This document shows positions 18,014-26,092 of a stretch of 64,000 nt of DNA, piece after piece. The notes below the pieces were generated by a model that was not told the DNA's origin, made no database searches, and worked only from the letters and a program-made list of their open reading frames with translations. How positions within the stretch are numbered: the first letter of the stretch is position 1; each line of letters opens with the position of its first letter. Made by a program: the position numbers and the translations under genes. This DNA comes from Paenibacillus taihuensis (GTDB lineage Bacteria; Bacillota; Bacilli; Paenibacillales; Paenibacillaceae), in NCBI RefSeq assembly GCF_003386535.1, contig NZ_QTTN01000016.1:8201-72200 (forward strand). The letters run 5' to 3'.

Positions 18014-18724
18014 ATGATGGAACATAAAAGGCGTTTAGGTGTTCTTGGCGGGATGGGGCCGAAGGCGACGTCCGTATTTATCGATCAAATTATAGATGCA
18101 ACAGCAGCCGACAGAGATCAGGATCATATCGATATGATTATCCTGAACCATGCTTCCTTGCCGGATCGGACCCATGTCATTCTGGAAAATAACCCGGAGC
18201 CGTTCCTTCGCGAGATCGAGAAGGATATTCGGCTGCTCGAGCATGCCGAGGTTGCCTATATTGCGATGCCCTGCAATACGGCGCACTATTATATCGAGGA
18301 AATGCAGCGGATGACGTCGATCCCGATCATCGACATGGTGGAAGAGACGATGAAGGAGATTCATGCGCAGCATGGCGATGGCTGCAAGGTCGGCATTCTG
18401 GCGACGAACGGCACGCTGCACAGCGGAATCTACAGCAAGTCGGCGCTCAAGTACAACATGGTGCCGCATGTGCCTGAACCTGAGGTACAGCAGCAGGTGA
18501 TGAATATCATCTATAAAGATATTAAGGGCGGCTTCCAGGTCGACCCGAAGGAAACGGAAGAAATCATTCATAACTTGGTTACCATAGACGGCTGCCAGTG
18601 CATTATCATTGCCTGTACGGAGCTCTCGATCATTCCGTTCAGCGCGGAGGCGAAGCGGGTCTCCATTGATGCGATGGACGTACTCGTGCGCAGGTCGATC
18701 GAGCTGTCGCAGCAGCGCGACTAG
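18014..18724 (+). CDS. aspartate/glutamate racemase family protein, 236 aa
   Basis: PLP-independent two-cysteine racemase. LGVLGGMGPKATSVFID opens the protein; the two catalytic cysteines are in AMPCNTAHYY and IIACTELS. The family interconverts D and L forms of aspartate, glutamate or related amino acids. The open frame runs upstream to 17948, into the Mur ligase gene; the ATG at 18014 (MMEHKRRLG) gives the usual length and leaves a 25-base gap. Its position behind an atypical Mur ligase suggests that it makes the D-amino acid that the ligase uses. This is an inference. A separate glutamate racemase (44462-45226) already covers peptidoglycan needs. Confidence 0.88.
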   Translation: MMEHKRRLGVLGGMGPKATSVFIDQIIDATAADRDQDHIDMIILNHASLPDRTHVILENNPEPFLREIEKDIRLLEHAEVAYIAMPCNTAHYYIEEMQRMTSIPIIDMVEETMKEIHAQHGDGCKVGILATNGTLHSGIYSKSALKYNMVPHVPEPEVQQQVMNIIYKDIKGGFQVDPKETEEIIHNLVTIDGCQCIIIACTELSIIPFSAEAKRVSIDAMDVLVRRSIELSQQRD

Positions 18725-18735
18725 CATAAATAAAG

Positions 18736-18769
18736 AAAAACCGTCAGGCTTCGGGCCTGACGGTTTTTT
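18736..18769. terminator. bidirectional terminator, racemase/motB
   Basis: AAAAACCGTCAGGC-TTCGG-GCCTGACGGTTTTTT has A- and T-runs on both flanks, so it can end both the racemase unit and motAB. Confidence 0.9.
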
Positions 18770-18771
18770 GG

Positions 18772-19602
18772 TTACTTCGCAGGTGAGACAGGAATCGTCA
18801 CGAACTTCGTCGTATCGGTGTACTTCCGGATAATCGACACTTCAACGCGACGGTTCTTCGCACGGCCTTGCGCCGTCTTGTTATCCGCGATCGGACGATA
18901 TTCGCCATAGCCGATGTTGCTGAAGTGGCGCGGGTTAAGCTTCTTGTTCTCCAGCAGAATATCGGTAAACCGGATGGCCCGTATGGAGCTTAGATCCCAG
19001 TTCGAATTGAATTCAGCGGATTTCATAGGCACATTGTCCGTGTGACCAGAGACGATGACCTCGTAGTCGTTATACTTCTGCAGCATAGTAGCGATTGCGA
19101 CGGCCAGCTTACGGGATTCCGGCTTTACATTCGCACTGCCTGGCGCGAAGAGGGAGCTGTCGCTAATCGTAATCGTCAGCTGCGACTGATTGAGCTTCGT
19201 ATCGAGCTGTGTCGTAAGTCCGTTCTGCTGGATATACTTGTCCATCTGCTTCTTCAGCTTCTCGAGATCCGCTTGTTCCTTCTTCATCAGCGCTTCGAGC
19301 TGATCATCCGTCGGAGCGCCGTTCTTCTTCAAGGAAATGTTATCTTCGTCTCGTGCTTCGGTTGTGTCGACCACTTGCTCCATCGGATTGACGAGCGAGG
19401 ATTGATCCAGTACGCCGGTGCCGCTGTTCAGCGCGATATTGAAGGCCTTGCTCATCTCTTCAAACTTCTTGGAATCAGAGGTGCTCATCGCATAGAGTAC
19501 GATGAACAGCGCGAGCAGCAGGGTCAGCAAGTCGGCATAAGGGATGAGCCACGTTTCGTCAGCGTGCTCCTCGTGGTGCTCGCTTTTATGCTTTTTGCTC
19601 AA
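18772..19602 (-). CDS. motB: flagellar stator protein MotB, 276 aa
   Basis: Stator subunit that couples proton flow to flagellar rotation and anchors to peptidoglycan. The single membrane segment contains the essential aspartate (LIPYADLLTLLLALFIVLYA); the C-terminal half is an OmpA-like peptidoglycan-binding domain (VIVSGHTDNVP, FSNIGYGEYRP, NRRVEVSI). The frame is open from ATG 19623, but AAGGGAG is best spaced for TTG 19602 (MSKKHKSEHH), which also matches the short N-terminus of Bacillus MotB. It overlaps the end of motA by 17 bases, so the two are translationally coupled. Confidence 0.93.
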   Translation of the reverse strand: MSKKHKSEHHEEHADETWLIPYADLLTLLLALFIVLYAMSTSDSKKFEEMSKAFNIALNSGTGVLDQSSLVNPMEQVVDTTEARDEDNISLKKNGAPTDDQLEALMKKEQADLEKLKKQMDKYIQQNGLTTQLDTKLNQSQLTITISDSSLFAPGSANVKPESRKLAVAIATMLQKYNDYEVIVSGHTDNVPMKSAEFNSNWDLSSIRAIRFTDILLENKKLNPRHFSNIGYGEYRPIADNKTAQGRAKNRRVEVSIIRKYTDTTKFVTIPVSPAK

Positions 19603-20386
19603 CGGCTTCGGCTCCCTTCTCATTCATCTTCAGACGCTCAGTCGGTGTCAGGAAGACCGATAGCTTCTGGTTGATTGCGATTGTCGATACGCCGGATTGG
19701 ATCGAGAGCAAGCCTTCTACCATCATGAGGCGAAGCTCGACTTCACGCTTCGAGAGACGCTTCAGCTTATTGGAAATCGGGTGCCACAAAACATAACCGG
19801 TGAATATACCTAGAAGAGTAGCAACGAACGCAGCTCCGATCGCATGCGCGAGCTTCTCCATATCGCTCATGTCTGCCAGCGCCGCGATCAGACCGATTAC
19901 GGCACCAAGTACCCCGAGCGTTGGCGCATACATGCCGGCTTGGGAGAAGATGAGCGCGCCTGCGCGGTGACGCTCTTCGGTTGCGGCGATGTCTTCCAAT
20001 AGAACGTCGCGAACGAGATCTTGGTCGTTACCGTCGATAATCATCCGCATGCCGTTGCGAAGGAACGTATCTTGAATCTCGTCGACCTTCGACTCCAGTG
20101 CAAGGAGACCTTCACGACGCGTAATCGTAGCCCATTCCATGAAGAGGGCGATGACTTCTTCACGAGGAAGCAGCTTCTGGACAACGAAAATCATCTTAAT
20201 GAGCTTCGGAAATTTCTTTAGCTCGGCAAGCGGAAAACCGATGAATAACGAGGCTCCTGTACCGACGATAATGATAACGAATGCAGCAGGGTTGATGAGA
20301 GCGGTGATCGGGGCACCTTTGAGCGTCATACCTAGCAAAACCGCAACGAGCCCTAGACCAATACCAATGACAGTAGATTTTTCCAT
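19586..20386 (-). CDS. motA: flagellar stator protein MotA, 266 aa
   Basis: Four-helix stator partner of MotB. Hydrophobic segments are visible at the N-terminus (TVIGIGLGLVAVLLGMTL), residues about 25-45, and in the PTLGVLGAVIGLIAAL and IGAAFVATLLGIFTGYVLW pair. The cytoplasmic loop between segments 2 and 3 is charged, as in the family. ATG 20386 is preceded by GAGGTG; an in-frame ATG four codons upstream is less likely. The upstream region holds a SigD-like promoter (20478-20504). Confidence 0.93.
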   Translation of the reverse strand: MEKSTVIGIGLGLVAVLLGMTLKGAPITALINPAAFVIIIVGTGASLFIGFPLAELKKFPKLIKMIFVVQKLLPREEVIALFMEWATITRREGLLALESKVDEIQDTFLRNGMRMIIDGNDQDLVRDVLLEDIAATEERHRAGALIFSQAGMYAPTLGVLGAVIGLIAALADMSDMEKLAHAIGAAFVATLLGIFTGYVLWHPISNKLKRLSKREVELRLMMVEGLLSIQSGVSTIAINQKLSVFLTPTERLKMNEKGAEAVEQKA

Positions 20387-20477
20387 GACACACCTCAACT
20401 AGTTAAGAATATAAGGATATTAAAGGAACGGCAGGACCGCTCATGCCTTATGTACGGAAGATAAAACTCTATATTAT

Positions 20478-20504
20478 TTATCGGCAAAATGCGCGTTCAC
20501 ATTA
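20478..20504 (-). promoter_or_regulatory. SigD (flagellar sigma) promoter of motAB
   Basis: On the minus strand TAAT, 15 bases, GCCGATAA closely matches the SigD consensus TAAA-N15-GCCGATAT and lies about 90 bases upstream of the motA start. Motility-specific expression is predicted. Confidence 0.65.
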
Positions 20505-20590
20505 GAGCGAAAAAGGATGTTTATTCGTTTTCGCTCGATTTCGTGTAGAATGGTAGATATTGTTGTCAAAAAAGTGCGGAAGGCGAGGAA

Positions 20591-20890
20591 ATGGAAATGG
20601 GAGTTAAGCATGCAAGGGAGTACAGCGACATTCTGAGCGACCTGACGGAGGCGCTGGTTTCGATCGAGGATGGGTATCTCTTCTTCGAGATGGAGACGGA
20701 AGATTGGGAACAGCTGGAGCAGCCGCAGCGGCTCGAATTAATGGAGGCGCTCGCGGACGATGTGTTCTATGCGCTTGGCGAGGATCCGGTTCTTCATGTC
20801 GGCGGGGGGATTGTGACGTACCGTCCGAAGCATCATATTATCGAAGTTTCGGTGGATCAGAAGGAAAGCAGAATCATTCGGCTAATTTAG
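20591..20890 (+). CDS. conserved hypothetical protein, 99 aa
   Basis: Small acidic cytoplasmic protein without recognised motif. It begins with a helical segment (ILSDLTEALVSIEDGYLFF) and ends in a beta-rich part (GGGIVTYRPKHHIIEVSV). GGCGAGGAA is well placed for the ATG. It lies 39 bases before a pterin dehydratase-like gene and may share its message. Confidence 0.65.
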   Translation: MEMGVKHAREYSDILSDLTEALVSIEDGYLFFEMETEDWEQLEQPQRLELMEALADDVFYALGEDPVLHVGGGIVTYRPKHHIIEVSVDQKESRIIRLI

Positions 20891-20929
20891 TAGAGGATGA
20901 TGCGTTAAGACGAGGGCGGAGGTGCTTCC

Positions 20930-21244
20930 TTGGCGAAGCTGGAAAAGATGGCGCAGGACGCCGCGGATGCTGCGATCGCAACGCTTCCCGGATGGTCCCG
21001 TCAGGATGAGAAGTGGATGCAGGGGAGCTATCGGTTCAGCACGTATCCGGCTGCGATCGCATTCGTGGACCGGGTGGCCGAGATAGCAGAGGCGATGAAT
21101 CACCATCCGTTCATCGCGATCGATTACAAGAAAGTAACGCTGCGCCTGACGACTTGGCATTCGGGCGGCTTGACGGAGCTCGACATGGAGTCGGCCCGGC
21201 GCTATAACGAGACGTATGAAACGTCGACCGGAGAACGCGGGTAA
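20930..21244 (+). CDS. pterin-4a-carbinolamine dehydratase family protein, 104 aa
   Basis: Small single-domain protein of the PCD/PhhB family. The signature AEAMNHHPFIAIDYKKVTLRL holds the active-site histidine pair, and LTTWHSGGLTELD completes the fold. The family dehydrates 4a-hydroxytetrahydrobiopterin. No aromatic amino acid hydroxylase is nearby, so the actual role may be in another pterin pathway. The start is TTG at 20930, fixed by GGAGGTG at 20918-20924. Confidence 0.85.
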   Translation: MAKLEKMAQDAADAAIATLPGWSRQDEKWMQGSYRFSTYPAAIAFVDRVAEIAEAMNHHPFIAIDYKKVTLRLTTWHSGGLTELDMESARRYNETYETSTGERG

Positions 21245-21255
21245 TCCGCGTTTTT
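21234..21255 (+). terminator. short terminator of the dehydratase gene
   Basis: AACGCGG-GTAAT-CCGCGTT followed by TTT; the stop codon of the gene lies in the loop. Confidence 0.6.
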
Positions 21256-21267
21256 CTGCATGAAAAG

Positions 21268-21306
21268 AGCCCGCCGTGCGCTCAGGTAGAGCGCACGCAG
21301 CGGGCT
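21268..21306 (-). terminator. terminator of the DUF378 gene
   Basis: AGCCCGCCGTGCGCTC pairs with GAGCGCACGCAGCGGGCT across one bulge, and on the minus strand the stem is followed by CTTTTC. Confidence 0.65.
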
Positions 21307-21362
21307 TAGGCTGTACGTCTGGAAGTGTGCGGTGGAGCTGCCTATCGGATCAGCAGATCAGT

Positions 21363-21566
21363 TCAGTCGTCGGCCGCCACTTTGGAGAAGAACGATAGAC
21401 TGTAGAGTGCCGCCAAGCCTACGATAATGTAGACGATCTTGGCGCCGACGGAATCCTGCCCGTCGAAAATTTCCGACACCACGTCGTACTCAAACAGACC
21501 AATGACAAGCCAGTTCAACCCGCCGAGAATGAGGATCAGTAAGCTTACGATATTAAGCGCCTTCAT
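21363..21566 (-). CDS. DUF378 family small membrane protein, 67 aa
   Basis: Two hydrophobic helices (IVSLLILILGGLNWLVIGLF and IVYIIVGLAALYSLSFF) joined by a short acidic loop containing FDGQ. The arrangement GGLNWLVIGLF is characteristic of DUF378. Function unknown. AAAGGAGG precedes the ATG. Upstream, TACAAAGCGCTTACA around 21647-21661 matches the cre consensus at 12 of 14 positions, a weak hint of CcpA control. Confidence 0.85.
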   Translation of the reverse strand: MKALNIVSLLILILGGLNWLVIGLFEYDVVSEIFDGQDSVGAKIVYIIVGLAALYSLSFFSKVAADD

Positions 21567-21727
21567 GAGACCCGCCTCCTTTGAGTAATAGTGACTCGTG
21601 ACACTACTACGGATATGCGGGAGGGAATGCTTTTAGCACGATAAAAAATGTAAGCGCTTTGTAAAGGGGCGCCGTTGTCGGGGTAGGCGTGTGCGTACTG
21701 TAGGTGCGTACTGGTGTTAGGCTAACG

Positions 21728-22249
21728 CTAGTCTATCGCTTGCGGCACATAGCACATACAGTGAACGTCGACGGGTCCGGCTGCGGTCGGCTTCGAGTAG
21801 GTGTCGGCGATGACGAAGCCCGCCCGTTCATAGGTGCGGATGGCGCGCTCGTTCCAGACATGCACCTCGAGGTCGATCTCGTCGCCGGGCGACTGCCGTT
21901 CGGCCTCCGCTACGATCGCTCGCACGAGCGCAAGACCGAGCCCTCGCCCATGCCCGCACAAGTCCGGCCGCAAGCCGAGCCCAAGCCTCGTCACGCCGAG
22001 CAAAGGGAAGAACTGCGCGAAGCCGACCATCTCGCCGGCCTTGTTCGTCACCGCGCGATACTGCTGGCTCCGTACGATCGGATCGCCGAACTCCATGCCA
22101 AGCTGCTGCATCACTTCCCATGACGACCAGTTATAGAAGTCGAAGGGCGGCTCATAGCGCCAGCCCGTCAGCTGTTCGGCGAGCGGGTCGGATAATGGAA
22201 CAACGATGAGCTTGTCGGTTGAGATTGGGGACGGGAATGGTGCGGTCAC
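21728..22249 (-). CDS. GNAT N-acetyltransferase, 173 aa
   Basis: Acetyltransferase with the acetyl-CoA loop GLGLRPDLCGHGRGLGLALV followed by DLEVHVWNERAIRTYERAGF. The acceptor is unknown. The reading frame is open up to 22336, but AAAGGAG seven bases before GTG 22249 (MTAPFPSPIST) sets the start and removes any overlap with the HAD gene upstream, which it follows by 61 bases on the same strand. Confidence 0.82.
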   Translation of the reverse strand: MTAPFPSPISTDKLIVVPLSDPLAEQLTGWRYEPPFDFYNWSSWEVMQQLGMEFGDPIVRSQQYRAVTNKAGEMVGFAQFFPLLGVTRLGLGLRPDLCGHGRGLGLALVRAIVAEAERQSPGDEIDLEVHVWNERAIRTYERAGFVIADTYSKPTAAGPVDVHCMCYVPQAID

Positions 22250-22310
22250 GGGAGGGCTCCTTTGCGGATGGCATGTATCGGTTTCAATAATGTCTATAAT
22301 ATCGGCAAAG

Positions 22311-22976
22311 CTAGCTCTTGCTATGAATAAGTTCAAGAAACGACCTTACATCTCGGAAAATCAGATCAGGCTCTATCTCGAAATTCGTGCTCTGATAAGT
22401 GGACAACCACTGGACGCCGTAGGTTGGCAGACCAGCTGCTCGGCCTGCGCGAATGTCGGCGTTGCTATCTCCAAGGAAGACGGACTCGTCTTTGTCCGCG
22501 CCAAGGATGTGCAGTGCCTTGAAAATCCCCTCAGGATGCGGCTTCGGCTGCTCCACGTCATCCCCGGTGATGACGACATCGAAGAATGAAGCGAGCTGCA
22601 GCGCTTCGGCGGAGATCAGGAACGCCTTCTTGCTTTTGCCCGTAATGACGCCGATCTTCATGCCTTTCTCTCGAAGCTCTGCAAGCATATGCACGATTTC
22701 GGACGGAAGGGGGCCGACGTCATCGCTGCCGAAATGGCCGTTTCTGTAAAGCTCATAATAGAGCGCGGTCGCCTCTTGTACCGCCGCTTGATTGATTAAA
22801 TTGCGCGCGATAATGTCGTCTTCCGTCGGTCCGAACATGGCGATAATCTCATCTTCAGAAACGGTGCGGTTGTCGTATTGCGCAAACACGGCTTGAAACC
22901 CTCTAAACGACAAGGGCAGCGTATCGGCTAGCGTGCCGTCGAAGTCAAACAACACCGTACGGGTTGGCGTATGCAA
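22311..22976 (-). CDS. HAD-superfamily hydrolase, phosphoglycolate phosphatase-like, 221 aa
   Basis: Cytoplasmic phosphatase-type HAD protein. The nucleophile motif VLFDFDGTLADT is near the N-terminus, motif II is IGVITGKSK, and motif III/IV is KPHPEGIFK plus VFLGDSNADIRAG. The helical cap between motifs I and II is that of the Gph/PpaX group. The open frame extends far upstream, but AAGGAG is positioned for TTG 22976 (MHTPTRTVLFDFDG), which gives the usual length. Likely co-transcribed with the acetyltransferase downstream. Confidence 0.85.
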   Translation of the reverse strand: MHTPTRTVLFDFDGTLADTLPLSFRGFQAVFAQYDNRTVSEDEIIAMFGPTEDDIIARNLINQAAVQEATALYYELYRNGHFGSDDVGPLPSEIVHMLAELREKGMKIGVITGKSKKAFLISAEALQLASFFDVVITGDDVEQPKPHPEGIFKALHILGADKDESVFLGDSNADIRAGRAAGLPTYGVQWLSTYQSTNFEIEPDLIFRDVRSFLELIHSKS

Positions 22977-23054
22977 GTCTACCACACTCCTTACTAAGCG
23001 GAATACAAGTAGTATACTAAAGTCATAATCTGGAATATAGCGGGAGATGATCAC

Positions 23055-24206
23055 GTGCTGCAGGTGCAGGTGGAGGGTCGTACAGGGTTGCCGATTGAGG
23101 GGAAGCTCGAGCAGCTGAACCGTTGTCTGGAGCAGATTTTTGGCCATGATGGCGTGGAACTCCTATCCGTAGTATGTGAGGATTTGGTCAGCGGGTCGTT
23201 GAATCCCACGACGGCAGGCATTTACCGGGTGCATGGTCTGGCGCATGTTCGGGGCGAGGAGAAGTCTTGGTCACTAGTTTTGAAAGTGAGTAAGGCGGAT
23301 AGCGACGACAAGCTGAAGGATGACATTCAGCATCATAACTACTGGCTGCGGGAGGCGCTTCTCTTCGAGTCCGGACTGTTGGACGAGCTTCCGGAATCGA
23401 TCCTTCGTGCTCCAAGAAGCTATCTGGTCGAGGAACAGGCGGATGGCACGGCGTGGCTGTGGATGGAGCATGTTGACGGGTATTACCCACGGACGAAGGA
23501 GCAGCTTGTACATGTCGCTCACCAGCTGGGACGGTTCGGTGGAGAGTACCTCATGGGTCGCAGCGGGCTTCCGAGCGAGACTTGGATTTGCCGAAGTTGG
23601 CTGAAGTCTTGGATTGTCGGGAGCCGCCAGTATGCGCCCGATCCGCATCCTTACGTGGATCAGCTGCAGAAGGAGAATGAGCGCAGCATTTGGGCGTGGT
23701 TTCAGCAGTTGGAGCGGGAGGAAGAGCAGCTGTTAGCGTCGCTTCAGCGTCTTCCTCGAGTGCTGGCCCATCAGGATTTGGGACATAAAAATATACTGCT
23801 CGTTCAGGATCCGCAAGGCGCCGAGCAGGTCGTGTTCATTGATTGGCAGTTCATGAGTATCTCTGGCGTCGGCGAGGACCTTGCGAAGATGTTTGGCGTA
23901 AATATGTCCAATGGTGTGATTCCACTTGGACATTATCGGGAGTATCGAGAAGCGCTGTTCGATTCCTACATAGCGGGACTAAGAGCGGCGGGCTGGGATG
24001 GCGATGCTGCGCTTGCGCGATTCGGGTTCTGTGCGGCTGCTGCGTTTCGGAGCGTCTGGGAAGTGCCGAGATATCTGGCATGGGCAACGCAGTTGGAAGA
24101 GAATCCGCAGGATGAGCAGCTAATTCAGCGTATGGAGCGGCTTGAGCAGGTTATTGCTATCCATATGGAAATGTGGGCAGAGGCACAGGCAAAGGCACTT
24201 ATTTGA
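23055..24206 (+). CDS. aminoglycoside phosphotransferase/choline kinase-fold protein, 383 aa
   Basis: Kinase-like fold of the APH family. The catalytic loop VLAHQDLGHKNILLV carries the HxDxxxxN pattern and FIDWQ is the metal-binding aspartate segment. Members phosphorylate small molecules such as aminoglycosides, choline, homoserine or methylthioribose; the substrate here cannot be told. The start is GTG 23055 with GGGAGATG upstream. It is divergent from the HAD/GNAT pair and followed by a terminator at 24231-24272. Confidence 0.82.
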   Translation: MLQVQVEGRTGLPIEGKLEQLNRCLEQIFGHDGVELLSVVCEDLVSGSLNPTTAGIYRVHGLAHVRGEEKSWSLVLKVSKADSDDKLKDDIQHHNYWLREALLFESGLLDELPESILRAPRSYLVEEQADGTAWLWMEHVDGYYPRTKEQLVHVAHQLGRFGGEYLMGRSGLPSETWICRSWLKSWIVGSRQYAPDPHPYVDQLQKENERSIWAWFQQLEREEEQLLASLQRLPRVLAHQDLGHKNILLVQDPQGAEQVVFIDWQFMSISGVGEDLAKMFGVNMSNGVIPLGHYREYREALFDSYIAGLRAAGWDGDAALARFGFCAAAAFRSVWEVPRYLAWATQLEENPQDEQLIQRMERLEQVIAIHMEMWAEAQAKALI

Positions 24207-24230
24207 AATAATACGAAAACGCTTCTATAC

Positions 24231-24272
24231 GGCAGGGATGGCCCTTTTATGAGGGGATCCCTGTCTTTTTTT
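24231..24272 (+). terminator. terminator after the APH-family gene
   Basis: GGCAGGGAT pairs with ATCCCTGTC across a 17-base loop, then T7. Confidence 0.75.
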
Positions 24273-24352
24273 ACATATGAGCGGATTTCCATTTTGCTTC
24301 CTGCAGTAGGTAAAATAGAGGAAAGAAGAATGAGAAAAGGGAGTCCTGAACC

Positions 24353-26092
24353 TTGAGTTTTCTGAAGCCGTATTTTCGCCAATTTGGTAAACCGTTCGCC
24401 GTTGCTATCCTGTTTCTCATGCTCGAAGCGTTCTGCGATCTGCTTCAGCCGACGCTCATGTCGCGCATTGTGGATGTCGGGGTCGCGAACAAGGATCTGG
24501 ACTACGTATTCCAGTTCGGCGGCTACATGCTGCTCGTCACTGCGATCGGCGCCATCGGCGCGACGCTGCGAAACGTCATTTCCAGCCATGTCGCCCTGAA
24601 CTTCGGAACGAAGCTTCGCTCGGACCTGTTCCGGCAAATCCAGACGCTGTCCTTCGACAGCATCGACAAGTTCGATCGCGCTTCGCTCGTGACCAGGCTG
24701 ACCAATGACGTGACGCAGATTCAGAACTTTACGAACGGACTGATGCGCATCTTCGTGAAGTCGCCGCTGATCTGCATCGGCAGTCTTATCATGGCGATTC
24801 GCCTTAACCCGCCGTTATCCGTGGTACTTGCCGTAGTCGTGCCGCTCGTTGCGGTGCTCATCGTGTTCAATATGCGGATCGGATTTCCGCTCTTCTCGCG
24901 CGTGCAGAAGGCGCTCGACCGGGTGAACGGCGTTTCGCGGGAGTATCTGTCCGGCGTTCGGGTCGTCAAAGCGTTCGATCGGTTCGACTACGAGAGCGAG
25001 AAGTTCGGCGCCGTCAATGACTCGTACCGTCAAGCGTCCACGCGTGCGATGCGCATGCTGTCCGTCTTCAGCCCAGGCATTATGTTAACCGTTAACTTCG
25101 GCATTGGCGTGGTCATCTGGATCGGCGGCTCGCGGGTCGACGCGGGCCATATGCAAGTCGGCCATATTATTGCGTTCATCAATTACATGACGCAGATTCT
25201 GTTCTCGCTGCTCATGATCTCTAACGTATTCACCATGTTCGTCCGGGCAAAAGCTTCCGCTGAGCGCATTGGCGAAGTATTCGCGGAGCAAGATGCGATG
25301 TCGTGGAAAGACGAAGCGGCGCTGGGCATGCGTGCAGCTGCTGCTCGGGGGAGCGTTGAGTTTAAGCAGGTGTCCTTCGCTTACTCGCAGTCGGAGACGG
25401 TGCTTCGCGACATTACGCTGAGCTGCAAGCCTGGCGAGACGGTCGGCATTATCGGTTCAACGGGCTCGGGCAAAAGCACGCTCGTCAACCTTATTCCGCG
25501 CTTCTATGACGTAACGGGCGGCATCATCGAGGTTGACGGGCAGGATGTGCGCGATATGGAGCCGAAGCGGCTGCGGGAGCGGATCGCGATTGTGCCGCAG
25601 AAGACCGTGCTGTTCACCGGCTCGATCCGCGACAATCTGCTGTGGGGCAAGGAAGACGCCACCGAGGCAGAGATGGAGCGGGCGGCGCGCATGGCGCAGG
25701 CGCACGAGTTCATTATGGGCACGCCGGAAGGTTATGACACGCTGCTTGGTCAGGGCGGGGTCAATCTGTCGGGAGGCCAGAAGCAGCGGCTGTCGATTGC
25801 GCGGGCGCTCGTTCGTCAGCCGTCCATCCTGATCTTGGACGACTGCACGAGCGCGGTGGATACGTCGACGGAGTCGCTCATTAAGGAAGCGCTGCGGGAG
25901 TATGCGCAAGGGCTGACTTGCATATTGATCGCGCAGCGGATGTCCTCGGTCATGGACGCGGACCGGATCATTGTGCTGGACGGCGGGGAGGTCGTCGGCT
26001 CGGGCACGCATGACGAGCTGATGCGGAGCTGCACGGCGTATCAGGAAATTTATCGGTCGCAGACCGGCAAGGAGGCGCATGCGAATGTCTGA
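24353..26092 (+). CDS. ABC exporter half-transporter with degenerate ATPase residues, 579 aa
   Basis: Type IV ABC exporter: six membrane helices (residues about 15-310), then a nucleotide-binding domain. Walker A is GSTGSGKST and the signature is canonical (LSGGQKQRL). The catalytic glutamate after Walker B is replaced by aspartate (ILILDDCTSAVD) and the switch histidine by glutamine (IAQRMSS). This is the inactive-site partner of a heterodimer, as in BmrC/BmrD or TM287/288. The start is TTG 24353 after GGGAGT. It overlaps the next ABC gene by 8 bases. Confidence 0.92.
   Translation: MSFLKPYFRQFGKPFAVAILFLMLEAFCDLLQPTLMSRIVDVGVANKDLDYVFQFGGYMLLVTAIGAIGATLRNVISSHVALNFGTKLRSDLFRQIQTLSFDSIDKFDRASLVTRLTNDVTQIQNFTNGLMRIFVKSPLICIGSLIMAIRLNPPLSVVLAVVVPLVAVLIVFNMRIGFPLFSRVQKALDRVNGVSREYLSGVRVVKAFDRFDYESEKFGAVNDSYRQASTRAMRMLSVFSPGIMLTVNFGIGVVIWIGGSRVDAGHMQVGHIIAFINYMTQILFSLLMISNVFTMFVRAKASAERIGEVFAEQDAMSWKDEAALGMRAAAARGSVEFKQVSFAYSQSETVLRDITLSCKPGETVGIIGSTGSGKSTLVNLIPRFYDVTGGIIEVDGQDVRDMEPKRLRERIAIVPQKTVLFTGSIRDNLLWGKEDATEAEMERAARMAQAHEFIMGTPEGYDTLLGQGGVNLSGGQKQRLSIARALVRQPSILILDDCTSAVDTSTESLIKEALREYAQGLTCILIAQRMSSVMDADRIIVLDGGEVVGSGTHDELMRSCTAYQEIYRSQTGKEAHANV

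Noticed and set aside
21647-21661. Second cre box
   Set aside because: Only 12 of 14 positions match, with mismatches in an end dinucleotide; kept as a remark in the DUF378 entry.
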